This document shows positions 26,230 to 35,995 of a stretch of 64,000 nucleotides of DNA, in pieces; position 1 is the first letter of the stretch; each line of letters starts with the position of its first letter. The translations under genes were made by a program, and so were the position numbers. A model generated the notes under the pieces. That model saw nothing but the letters and a program-made list of their open reading frames with translations. It ran no database searches and was not told where the DNA came from. The stretch is from Streptomyces novaecaesareae (GTDB taxonomy: Bacteria; Actinomycetota; Actinomycetes; Streptomycetales; Streptomycetaceae), in contig NZ_JNWQ01000023.1 in assembly GCF_000716875.1 (NCBI RefSeq), positions 1-64,000 on the forward strand, given 5' to 3'.

Positions 26230-29200
26230 CTACTCCTCCTGCTCCTCCTCCGGCCGGGTCGCCTCCCGCTGCGTCGACGGCAGCCCGAGCGCCGAGGCCA
26301 GCCCGTCCGGCCCGCTGCCCGCCTTGCGGTAGACGGCGGCCAGTCGCCGGTTGACCAGGTTGATGTGCACCCCCAGCTCGTCGGCGATCCGCTGCGGCGG
26401 CACGCCCTGCACCGCCCGCTTGGCGACCTCCAACTCCGGCCCGCTGAGGGTCTCCAGCGTGTCCCCGAAGTCGCGCAGCCTGAGCCGGTTGGGCCGCAGG
26501 CCGTAGTTGGCCAGCTCGCGCCGCGCCCGGTCGACCAGACCCTCCGCCGAGCAGTGCTGGGCCAGCTCGATGCCCTGGTACAGGTGCTCCTGGGCGTCCT
26601 CCAGGCGCCCGACCCGGCGCAGCGCGGCGCCGAGGTCGACCAGCGCGACGGCGTGCTCGTACCCCGCCGGGGACTGCCCGAGGTGCAGCACGGCCTGTTC
26701 CAGCAGCTCGACCGCCTGCTGCCCGTCCTCGACCTGCGCCTGGAGCCGCAGCGCGCTGCCGATCGCCGAGGCGGTGCCGAAGGCGCGTGCGTCCCGGACG
26801 GCCTTGTGGGCGTAGTCGCGGGCGCGCTCCAGCTCGTCGTTGGCGAGCGCGACGGCGAGGTGGCCGGCCCAGGGCGCCCAGACGGTGTTGCGCCAGCCGC
26901 GGACCTCCAGCTGGGCGCCGGCCTCGGTGAGCGCGGCGGCGGCGCCCGCGTACCGCTCCTTGGCGACGAGCAGCTTGCCGTACAGCGAGGCCGCGTCCGG
27001 CAGCACCATGGCGGTCGCGTGGTAGGGCGGGTGGAAGCCGAACTTGTTGGCCAGCTCCCAGGCTTCCTCGACCCGGCCGCGGGCGATCAGGGTGTCCACC
27101 AGCACGCCGACCGCGTCCCAGGCCAGCGGCAGGCTCTTCCCGATCCGCTCGGAGATGCGGTACGCCCGGCGCAGGAAGTCCTCGGCCTCGGCGAGCAGGC
27201 CGCGGCGGAACCGGGCCAGGCCCATCAGGAAGTACGCGAAGCCCCGGTGGGCACCGCTCCAACCGGCCACCTCGAACTGGATGATGGCGTCCGCCGCCAG
27301 CCGTTCGGCCTGCGCGATGCGGTCGTTGTAGATGTACGTCAGGCCGAGCATCGAGGGCAGTTCGAAGCCCCAGGTGGTGTCGGTCCAGCCGAGGCCCTTG
27401 GGCAGCCGACCGCCGTCGAGGACCTCGTCGGCGAGCGCGAGCGCCTCGGTGGAGGGCTTGCCGCGCAGGGTGAGGTCCCAGGCGCGCATGGCGAGCACGG
27501 CCCGGTCGGCGGCCTCGCGGCCGCTCAGACTCCGGCACATCTCGCCGAGCCGGGCGGAGCGGCCGGGGCCGTCCTCCTCGGACTTGCGGAAGGCGTGCCA
27601 CATGAACGAGGCGGCCTGGAGCCGCTGGTGCCCGGCCGGGTCTGCGGTCTGCTCGGCCTCGTCCTGGCAGACCAGGGCGGCCTTGCCCAGCTCGCCGCTG
27701 TGCGCGAGCACCTCGGAGAGCCGGAAGGTGGCGTCCACGCGCAGTTCGGGGCGCAGCGGCACCTCGTCGGGGTCGAGCGCGAGCTTGAGCTGGTTGACGG
27801 TGGCGCCGGGGTCGGTGAGCAGTGCGGAGCAGCCGAGTTCGTACAGCACCTCGGCCTTGATCTCGTCGGCGGGCGGTTCGTCGAGTGCGCGGCGCAGGCA
27901 GCGCTGGGCGGCTTCGGGGGCGCCGATCAGCTGGTGTTCGATGGCGGCGCGGCGCAGTTTCTTGACGATCCGGTCGTCGCCCTCGCCGGCGTGGGTCTCG
28001 ACCAGGTGGCGGGAGGCGGCCAGCAGGCCGAGTCCGGCGTTCTCGATCTCGACGGCGGCGATGCCGTGCATGCCGAGGCGGGTGGCGTCCGGCATGGTGT
28101 TGTAGATGGAGCTGCCGATCAGCGGGTGGACGAACTCCAGGTTCCCGTTGGGGGCTTGGGTGAGCACGCGCTGCTTTCGCAGCTGCTTGATGGACTCCCG
28201 GGCGGCGTCGGTGCTCTGGGTGGAGATCCGGGTGGCGAGGTCGATCCGGATGTCGGTGCCCAACATGGCGCAGGCCCAGGCGAAGCGCAGGGTGGCGGGG
28301 CCGAGCCGGTCCACCCAGCTCTTGAGGGTCATCCCGGTGGCGTCGACGGCGAGTTCGCGCAGTTGCCGGGAGTTCTCCTCGACCGGTTCGAGCTCCTGGT
28401 CGCGGACCTGGTCCAGCAGGGCGACGGCCTCGAAGGGGTTGCCGTTGACGACGTTCCAGAACTCGTAGCAGAAGGCGTCCTCAGCCTTGTCGCCGAGTTC
28501 GGCGCGGATCATGTCGGTGACGGAGCTCAGGTTGAGCCGGTTGAGCTCGTGCTTGCGGCCCTTGAGCGCGAGGACGTCCTTGCGGAGGCCGTGGGTCTCG
28601 GTCGGCCAGTCGCTCTCGTCGTCGCGGAAGGCGAAGACGAGCAGGACGGGAAGCATGTCGGAGCGGACGGCGAACTTGGCGAGCCAGGACAGGGATTCGG
28701 CGTCGGCCCAGTGCAGGTCGTCGACGATCATCACCATCGGTGCGCGGCGCGGTGCCAGCTGGGTGAGGACGTAGTCGAGGCCGTCGCGCACGCCCTGCGG
28801 GTCGAGGCGGCGGGCGCCGGCCTTGGGCTGCTTGAGGCCCATGGCCGGTCCGACGACCTCCTCCCAGGTGCCCATGACCTGGCGGAACACGTCCGGCTTC
28901 AGGTTGCTGAGCACGGGCTGGAGCAGCTGGCGCAGGACGTGGTAGGGCTCCTTGAACTGCCGTTCGCCGCCTCGGGCGAACAGCACGGTGGCGCCCTCGC
29001 GGACCTTGGCGATCCGTCGTACCTCGTGCAGCAGGCTGGTCTTGCCGAGGCCGGGGCGGCCGGAGAAGGTGAGCAGGTCACCGATCTCGGTGCCGCCGGC
29101 GGCGAATTCGCGGCAGAGCCGCTCGACGGCGGCCTCCACCGACCGCAGTTCGGCGTCGCGGTCGCGCAGCCGGATCCGGGGCGCGGTGCCGTCGCCCTCT

Positions 29201-29247
29201 CGGCCGGAACCGACTCCCGCCCGAAGTTCGTTGTCCTGCTCGGTCAC
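26230..29247 (-). CDS. Giant ATP-binding LuxR-type regulator (LAL-like)
   Basis: A 1005-residue STAND-type regulator. The N-terminal ATPase has Walker A SGRPGLGKTS (about residues 65-75) and Walker B MIVDDLHWAD near 175. Long helical TPR-like repeats fill residues 400-900. The C-terminal LuxR-type helix-turn-helix (LSGPELEVAKRAVQGVPPQRIADELGVHINLVNRRL) is less regular than usual. The GTG at 29247 has GGAGG 8 bases upstream. It is divergent from a terpene synthase gene across a 308-base region with a 12-base palindrome. It may control that gene, but streptomycetes have many LAL regulators with unlinked targets. Confidence 0.87.
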   Translation of the reverse strand: MTEQDNELRAGVGSGREGDGTAPRIRLRDRDAELRSVEAAVERLCREFAAGGTEIGDLLTFSGRPGLGKTSLLHEVRRIAKVREGATVLFARGGERQFKEPYHVLRQLLQPVLSNLKPDVFRQVMGTWEEVVGPAMGLKQPKAGARRLDPQGVRDGLDYVLTQLAPRRAPMVMIVDDLHWADAESLSWLAKFAVRSDMLPVLLVFAFRDDESDWPTETHGLRKDVLALKGRKHELNRLNLSSVTDMIRAELGDKAEDAFCYEFWNVVNGNPFEAVALLDQVRDQELEPVEENSRQLRELAVDATGMTLKSWVDRLGPATLRFAWACAMLGTDIRIDLATRISTQSTDAARESIKQLRKQRVLTQAPNGNLEFVHPLIGSSIYNTMPDATRLGMHGIAAVEIENAGLGLLAASRHLVETHAGEGDDRIVKKLRRAAIEHQLIGAPEAAQRCLRRALDEPPADEIKAEVLYELGCSALLTDPGATVNQLKLALDPDEVPLRPELRVDATFRLSEVLAHSGELGKAALVCQDEAEQTADPAGHQRLQAASFMWHAFRKSEEDGPGRSARLGEMCRSLSGREAADRAVLAMRAWDLTLRGKPSTEALALADEVLDGGRLPKGLGWTDTTWGFELPSMLGLTYIYNDRIAQAERLAADAIIQFEVAGWSGAHRGFAYFLMGLARFRRGLLAEAEDFLRRAYRISERIGKSLPLAWDAVGVLVDTLIARGRVEEAWELANKFGFHPPYHATAMVLPDAASLYGKLLVAKERYAGAAAALTEAGAQLEVRGWRNTVWAPWAGHLAVALANDELERARDYAHKAVRDARAFGTASAIGSALRLQAQVEDGQQAVELLEQAVLHLGQSPAGYEHAVALVDLGAALRRVGRLEDAQEHLYQGIELAQHCSAEGLVDRARRELANYGLRPNRLRLRDFGDTLETLSGPELEVAKRAVQGVPPQRIADELGVHINLVNRRLAAVYRKAGSGPDGLASALGLPSTQREATRPEEEQEE

Positions 29248-29382
29248 CGTCGCGCCTCCGCCTCGCCCGATTCGCGTCACAGCTTCATCACTGTGTGGGG
29301 CCGAGGGTAGCGCTGTGCGGACCCTCCTGTGCGTCATTCGTGCAGGCTGGGGCGGACGGTGATGGTTCGGACTGCTTGCCAA

Positions 29383-29394
29383 GGGCAATTGCCC
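29383..29394. promoter_or_regulatory. 12-base palindrome in terpene synthase promoter region
   Basis: GGGCAATTGCCC, perfect, immediately followed by TATATC in an AT-rich patch. Candidate operator between the LAL-like regulator and the terpene synthase. Confidence 0.5.
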
Positions 29395-29555
29395 TATATC
29401 CCTAACGTCCGATCAATACATCCGATACCCTACGGCCCTCAGGCGCAGATGATCTTGCCACACTCGTCCCCGCCATCCCGCCTCGCCGCGTCAACTCCCC
29501 CACAACCAGTGCTCGAACCACAAGCGCCCCCACCCTCCGCTGCACCGGGAGTCCG

Positions 29556-30503
29556 ATGTCTGACGACACCTCACTTCAGATCCCGTTCCGGTACCGCCGC
29601 AGTCCGCACGGCCCGTACGCCACCGCGATGCACCGCGACTGGCTGATCCGCCATCCACTGCTCCCCGACGTCGACCACCCCGGCTACGCGCACTGGGAGG
29701 TGGTGGACCTCGCCGCGCTCGGCTACCCGGACGCGGGCCCGGACGAACTCGCCCTGGCCGCCGACCTGATGGGCTTCTACTTCCTCTTCGACGACCAGTT
29801 CGACGGCCCGCTCGGCCGCCGCCCCTCCGAGGTCGCCCCGATCTGCGAGCGGCTGATCGCGGTCCTGCACGGAGCCCGCCCCGACCAGGGCTCCGCGGTC
29901 GAGACCGCCTTCGCCGACCTCTGGAACCGCAGCGCGCACGGCATGCCCGCACGCTGGCAGGCGCGCGCCGCCTACAACTGGGAGTACTACCTGGCCAGTC
30001 ACCCGGCCGAGGCGGCCGGCCGGATCTCCACCCGACCCCCCGACCGGGACGGCTACCTCGAACTCAGACGGGGCACCGCGGCGATGGAGACCATCTTCGA
30101 CATGGTCGAGCGACTCGGCCATTTCGAGGTCCCCGCCGCCGTCCTGCACCACCCGGTGCTGCGTCAACTCCGCCAACTGGCCGCCGACATACCGTCACTC
30201 AGCAACGACGTGCGGTCCTTCCCGCTGGAGGCGCCGCGCGGGGACGTCAACAACCTGGTCATGATCGTCCAGCGCGAACGCCGCTGCACGGCCGAGGAGG
30301 CCTGCGCGGCGGTCATCGCGGAGGCCCAGCTGATGGTCGAGCGCTGCGCCGAACTCCAAGGCCGACTGCCCGACGTCTACCGCGAGTTGGGCCTGTCCAG
30401 GATCGAACGCACGATCGCCCAGCGGTACGCGGACGGGCTGCTCACCTGGCTGGCCGGCTACCTCAACTGGGAGGCCCGCACCGGCCGGTACCACTCCGTC
30501 TGA
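29556..30503 (+). CDS. Class I terpene synthase
   Basis: A 315-residue terpene cyclase of the bacterial sesquiterpene type. The first metal motif DDQFD is at 79-83, the NSE triad NDVRSFPLE at 217-225, the pyrophosphate-sensor arginine in LELRRGT near 171-172, and the C-terminal RY pair at 311-312. All catalytic elements are intact, so activity on farnesyl or geranyl diphosphate is likely; the product cannot be read from sequence. The ATG at 29556 has GGGAG. No cytochrome P450 or methyltransferase follows, so the product may be a plain volatile hydrocarbon or alcohol. Confidence 0.93.
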   Translation: MSDDTSLQIPFRYRRSPHGPYATAMHRDWLIRHPLLPDVDHPGYAHWEVVDLAALGYPDAGPDELALAADLMGFYFLFDDQFDGPLGRRPSEVAPICERLIAVLHGARPDQGSAVETAFADLWNRSAHGMPARWQARAAYNWEYYLASHPAEAAGRISTRPPDRDGYLELRRGTAAMETIFDMVERLGHFEVPAAVLHHPVLRQLRQLAADIPSLSNDVRSFPLEAPRGDVNNLVMIVQRERRCTAEEACAAVIAEAQLMVERCAELQGRLPDVYRELGLSRIERTIAQRYADGLLTWLAGYLNWEARTGRYHSV

Positions 30504-30854
30504 CGCCCGCCGCACGCCCGCGCAACCGGCCCGCGCAACCGGCCCGCACGGACGGCCGGCACGGACGGCCGGCACGGACGGCCGGCACGGACGGCCGGCA
30601 CGGACGGCCGGCACGGACGGCCGGCCCGCCGGCGACGACCGGAACGCGCACCCTCCGTACGGATCCGACGTACGGACCGTAGCCGCGCGCGCGTCCGACG
30701 GCTATCGTGCTCGACGGCGGGCGCCCCGACCGGGAGCCCGGCCTCTGTGCGTGTCCAGCCCCTCCCGCCGGGCCGCCCCCGACCGGGCGGTCCGGCGCGC
30801 CGCCCCGGCCCTCCCGCCGGACGGCGCCCGACGTCGCGAGGAGACACCAAGAGC
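30504..30854. other. Repeat-bearing spacer after the terpene synthase
   Basis: 351 bases. It holds a 13-base tandem repeat (30547-30624), then GC-rich sequence with repeated ACGTACGGA-type stretches before the aldehyde dehydrogenase start. No gene seen on either strand. Confidence 0.65.
30547..30624. repeat. 13-base minisatellite, six perfect copies
   Basis: Unit CACGGACGGCCGG repeated six times without a mismatch. The unit length is not a multiple of three, and no frame through it belongs to a gene. Confidence 0.95.
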
Positions 30855-32378
<1,524 letters not shown>

Positions 32379-32398
32379 GCCGGGCCCTGCGAAAGTGT

Positions 32399-32430
32399 GG
32401 AGCGGGAGACCGGTCCCGGTCTCCCGCTCC
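32399..32430 (+). terminator. Terminator of the aldehyde dehydrogenase gene
   Basis: Perfect 15-bp stem (32399-32413 with 32416-32430) with a minimal loop, 20 bases after the stop. Confidence 0.9.
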
Positions 32431-32451
32431 ACCGCCACTCCCCGCGGCGGG

Positions 32452-32496
32452 CACTCGGGTCAAACCCACTCGGGTCAAACCCACTCGGGTCAAACC
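32452..32496. repeat. 15-base direct repeat, three copies
   Basis: Unit CACTCGGGTCAAACC three times in tandem, then a decayed fourth (ACGGGGCAAAACC). It lies between the ALDH terminator and the NTF2-like gene. Confidence 0.92.
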
Positions 32497-32635
32497 ACGG
32501 GGCAAAACCACCCGTCTCAGGATCTAAGCACATGAATCCTGCTATTTTTCCCGACGCGCCGCCGACATGCCCGGACAGACCCTGCGAACGCCCTAGAACA
32601 GGACTCCCCAACACCCTTCAACCCGGGAGTCCCGC

Positions 32636-32959
32636 ATGACCATCGCCGTCTCCAAGCTCTCCGACCCGGCCGTCCGCGACTTCGTCACCGCGATCAACGC
32701 GGGCGACCGCCAGGCCTTCCTCGCCCTGCTCACGCCGGACGCGACCATGTCCGACGACGGCTCCGACCGGGACCTACAGGACTGGATCGACCGGGAGATC
32801 TTCAGCTCCCACGGCCACATGGAGGTCCAGACCGAAGCGGACAGCGGCCGCGCACTGATCGCCAACTTCCGCAACGAGGCCTGGGGCGAGATGCGCACCG
32901 CCTGGCGCTTCACGGTCGACGGCGGGAAGATCAGTCGCTTCGACACCGGCCAGGCGTAG
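32636..32959 (+). CDS. NTF2-like / SnoaL-fold small protein
   Basis: A 107-residue protein with the cone-shaped NTF2 fold pattern: FVTAINAGDRQAFLALLTPDATMSDDGSDRDLQDWIDREIF, then a beta-rich half. It lacks clear catalytic residues of a specific enzyme. The ATG at 32636 has GGGAG 7 bases upstream. It ends 9 bases from the convergent serine hydrolase gene. Confidence 0.82.
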   Translation: MTIAVSKLSDPAVRDFVTAINAGDRQAFLALLTPDATMSDDGSDRDLQDWIDREIFSSHGHMEVQTEADSGRALIANFRNEAWGEMRTAWRFTVDGGKISRFDTGQA

Positions 32960-32968
32960 CGCCCCGGC

Positions 32969-34189
32969 TCACGACAGCCCCAGGCACCCCCGCACCGCGC
33001 GGATCAGGTTCCGCGAGCGGATGTCCCCGGTCACGCCCGGCTGCATGCCGTTGGTGACGTAGCCGAAGCCCAGCCCCAGCTCCGGGTCGGCGAAGCCCAG
33101 CGAGCCGCCCCGGCCGGGGTGTCCGAAGCTCGCCGGGGAGGCCATCGGCGCGGTCGGGCCGTGTCGCCAGAAGCCCAGCCCGAAAGTGGAGTTGACGATC
33201 AGTACCCGGTCCGGCCCGCTGACCGCCGGCCCGGCCGCGCGGGTCAGCACCTCGGGTCCGAGCAGCGGCGGCAGCAGCGCGCCGGAGCCGTCCGGACGGT
33301 CCGCCGCGCCGATCAGCGCCGCGTAGAAGCGGGCCAGCGAACGGGCGGTGCCGATGCCACCGGCGCCGGGGATCTCGGCGGCCTGCACCGCCGGGTCGTT
33401 CATGTTCACCCCGGGGAGCACCGAGGCGAAGGCCCGCGCGGTCAGCGAGGACGGATCCTGGTAGGCGTCCCGGACGGACTGCTTGGGCCGCAGCCGCAGC
33501 CCGCTCGGGCCGGTCCGGGCCGCCTCCGGGGCGGGCAGGTCGACCAGCTTGCCGACCCGCGGCGCGGCCCCGGCCGGCAGCCCGATCCACAGGTCCAGCC
33601 CGAGCGGCCGGGCGATCTCCTCGGCGAAGTACTGCCCGATCGTCCGACCGCTCACCCGCCGCACCACCTCCCCGACCAACCAGCCGAAGGTGTACGGGTG
33701 GTAGCCGTGCGCCGTCCCCGGCTCCCAGGCGGGCGCCTGGGCGGCGACCGCGGCGACAGCGCGCTCCCAGGTGAGCACGTCCTCCAGCCGCAGCGGCACG
33801 TCCAGCGCGGGCACCCCGACCTGGTGCGAGAGCAGCCAGCGCACCGGCACCCCGCCCTTGCCCTCGGCGGCGAACTCCGGCCAGTACGAGGCCACCGGCG
33901 CGTCCAGGTCGAGCAGGCCGCGCTCGACGGCCAGCAGCGCGGCGGTCGCGGTCAGCCCCTTGGTCACCGAGCGCAGCACCTGCGCGGTGTCCGCCGTCCA
34001 CGGCACCGCCGGCGCGGGCCGCCCGCCCACCTCGGGCCGGGCGTCACCGCCCCACAGGTCGACCACCTTGCGGCCGCGCACGTACAGCGCGAAGGCCGCG
34101 CCGAGCTCGCCGTACTCGACGAAGTTCCGCGCGAAGGCCGCCCGTACGGGCTCGAACCCCTCGGCCGTCTCGCCCCAGATCTCCACCAC
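32969..34189 (-). CDS. Beta-lactamase/EstB-type serine hydrolase
   Basis: A 406-residue serine beta-lactamase-like esterase. The SxxK motif SVTK is at residues 74-77. A tyrosine block GYHPYTFG near 162-169 could supply the second catalytic residue, and HPGRGGS is near the C-terminus. No signal peptide, so a cytoplasmic esterase or peptidase is more likely than a resistance enzyme. The start is the first of two GTG codons at 34189, 9 bases from GGAGG. Confidence 0.9.
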   Translation of the reverse strand: MVEIWGETAEGFEPVRAAFARNFVEYGELGAAFALYVRGRKVVDLWGGDARPEVGGRPAPAVPWTADTAQVLRSVTKGLTATAALLAVERGLLDLDAPVASYWPEFAAEGKGGVPVRWLLSHQVGVPALDVPLRLEDVLTWERAVAAVAAQAPAWEPGTAHGYHPYTFGWLVGEVVRRVSGRTIGQYFAEEIARPLGLDLWIGLPAGAAPRVGKLVDLPAPEAARTGPSGLRLRPKQSVRDAYQDPSSLTARAFASVLPGVNMNDPAVQAAEIPGAGGIGTARSLARFYAALIGAADRPDGSGALLPPLLGPEVLTRAAGPAVSGPDRVLIVNSTFGLGFWRHGPTAPMASPASFGHPGRGGSLGFADPELGLGFGYVTNGMQPGVTGDIRSRNLIRAVRGCLGLS

Positions 34190-34307
34190 CGCGCGCCGCC
34201 TCCAGCCGTCCTGACCGTCATCGTCCGTCGTCCGTCGTCGTCCACCCGCGTTCGAAGGTCCGTGGAAATCCGTTCGAACCGAGCCCCGAAACCCTAACCT
34301 GTCCCTC

Positions 34308-34826
34308 ATGACCAACCCTGCCGAAGAGCTGCTGGACGTCGTCGACGAACACGACCGGGTGATCGGGACCGCCCTGCGCGGCGAGGTCTACCGGCGCGGC
34401 CTGATCCACCGCTGCGTCTTCGTCCTGGTCCGCGACCCGGCCGGGCGGATCTTCGTGCACCGCCGCACCGACACCAAGCTGTTCGCCCCCGGCGCCTACG
34501 ACATGTTCGTCGGCGGCGTGGTCGGCTCCGGCGAGAGCTACGCCGAGGCCTCCGTCCGCGAGGCCGAGGAGGAGCTCGGCGTCCACGGCATCGTCCCGCG
34601 CCCGCTGTTCAAGTTCCTCTTCCGGGAGCCGGACAACGGCAAGCTCTCCTGGTGGTGCGACATGTACGAGGCGGAGTGGGACGGCCCGGTCGCCCCGCAG
34701 GAGTCCGAGATCGCCTGGCACGCCTGGCTCGCCCCCGACGAACTCGCCGAGCGCGTCACCCGCGACACCTTCGTCCCTGACGGCCTCGACGCCTACCGCC
34801 GCTACCTGGACTTCCGGGCCGCATAG
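34308..34826 (+). CDS. Nudix hydrolase (YfcD-like)
   Basis: A 172-residue Nudix enzyme. The Nudix box G-x5-E-x7-REAEEELGV spans residues 70-92 with all metal-binding glutamates. The N-terminal DVVDEHDRVIGTALRGEV and the LIHRCVFVLV strand resemble E. coli YfcD and IPP isomerase-like Nudix proteins. The ATG has no SD but a TAACCT box only about 11-16 bases upstream, so the mRNA may be leaderless. Substrate unknown. Confidence 0.9.
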   Translation: MTNPAEELLDVVDEHDRVIGTALRGEVYRRGLIHRCVFVLVRDPAGRIFVHRRTDTKLFAPGAYDMFVGGVVGSGESYAEASVREAEEELGVHGIVPRPLFKFLFREPDNGKLSWWCDMYEAEWDGPVAPQESEIAWHAWLAPDELAERVTRDTFVPDGLDAYRRYLDFRAA

Positions 34827-34920
34827 GGCGTACAGCCCGCCTGCGGCCCGGGCCCTACGGGCCGTACGGCCTGTTCAGGCCGCATGGGCCGCCGGGCGAC
34901 CGCCGGATAGGCTGGCGCGC

Positions 34921-35742
34921 ATGGCCTCCCGCACGCCGTCCCCGACGGCCGACCGCGCAGCACGGACCTCCGCACCCGACCGGGCGGCGGCGGGTGAGCG
35001 GCCGCGCCGACGGCTGAGCGTGGACGAACGGCGGGAGCAGCTGATCGCGGTCGCTCTGGAGCTGTTCAGCCGGCGCCCGCCGGAGGAGGTGTCGATCGAC
35101 GACATCGCCGCCGCCGCGGGCGCCTCCCGGCCGCTCGTCTACCACTACTTCCCCGGCAAGCAGGCGCTGTACGAGGAGTCGCTGCGGCGGGCCGGGCAGG
35201 AGCTGTCGGCCCGCTTCGAGGAGCCCATGGAGGGGCCGCTGTCGGAGCGGCTGTACCGGGTGATGGGCCGCTACCTGGACTTCGTGCACAGCCACGGACC
35301 GGGCTTCGCCGCACTGCTGCGGGGCGGCTCGGTGGCGGCCAGCGCGGGCACCTCGGCGGTGATCGACGACGTGCGCCGGGCCGCCCAGGAACAGATCCTG
35401 GCCCATCTGGCCGTCCCCACGCCCAGCCCCGGGCTGCGGCTGACCGTCCGGGCCTGGATCGCCAACGCCGAGATCACCTCGCTGGAGTGGCTGGGCGAGC
35501 GCTCGGTGCCGCTGGAGGAGCTGCAGTTGCACCTGGTGCAGGAGTTCGTCGCGGCGCTCACCCTCACCGCCGCCCGGGAGCCGGCGCTCGCCGCGGAACT
35601 GGCCTCCTTCTTCGCGGACGAGCACCCGCAGGGGCCGACCGGGCGCCTGGTACGGGACCTCGCCGGGCTGTTCGCCGTCCCGGGGATCCTCGACGCGGTC
35701 ACCGCGCTCGCCGCCGAATCCACGGACGAACCGTCCCCGTAG
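34921..35742 (+). CDS. TetR/AcrR family transcriptional regulator
   Basis: A 273-residue regulator. After a basic, Ala-rich leader of about 35 residues comes the TetR helix-turn-helix (QLIAVALELFSRRPPEEVSIDDIAAAAG, then PLVYHYFPGKQALY). The large C-terminal domain resembles streptomycete TetR proteins of unknown ligand. No divergent gene, so the target is unknown. The start could be later within the leader. Confidence 0.88.
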   Translation: MASRTPSPTADRAARTSAPDRAAAGERPRRRLSVDERREQLIAVALELFSRRPPEEVSIDDIAAAAGASRPLVYHYFPGKQALYEESLRRAGQELSARFEEPMEGPLSERLYRVMGRYLDFVHSHGPGFAALLRGGSVAASAGTSAVIDDVRRAAQEQILAHLAVPTPSPGLRLTVRAWIANAEITSLEWLGERSVPLEELQLHLVQEFVAALTLTAAREPALAAELASFFADEHPQGPTGRLVRDLAGLFAVPGILDAVTALAAESTDEPSP

Positions 35743-35770
35743 GCCACCGAAGTGCCGGTACGGCGCCGGG

Positions 35771-35800
35771 CCCAGCCGTGCCCAGCCGTGCCCAGCCGTG
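35771..35800. repeat. 10-base direct repeat, three copies
   Basis: CCCAGCCGTG three times in tandem, then CCCA, between the TetR gene and the gene for the repeat-bearing protein. Confidence 0.9.
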
Positions 35801-35995
35801 CCCACGGCGGTGCTCACGGCGGAGTCCTCGGTGGGGCGGCCCGATCGCCCGAGTGATCATCGGGTCATCCTGCGGTTCGGTCAGGACGGTGGCCTCTGAT
35901 AGGAATGGGCGGGGATCTGACGGCACGCCGCCACGGCGCGCCCGGTCCCACCCGAACCACCGACAGCAGACGGAGCAGAGCGGGGGGCTCACCAG

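Noticed and set aside
26365..29310. Long open frame on the plus strand opposite the giant regulator (about 980 codons)
   Set aside because: It is the antisense shadow of the GC-rich regulator gene: composition is valine/glycine/leucine-rich with no domain, and codon bias fits the minus strand.
32969..34189. Antibiotic-resistance beta-lactamase
   Set aside because: The SxxK motif fits EstB-like esterases, there is no signal peptide, and nothing nearby suggests resistance.
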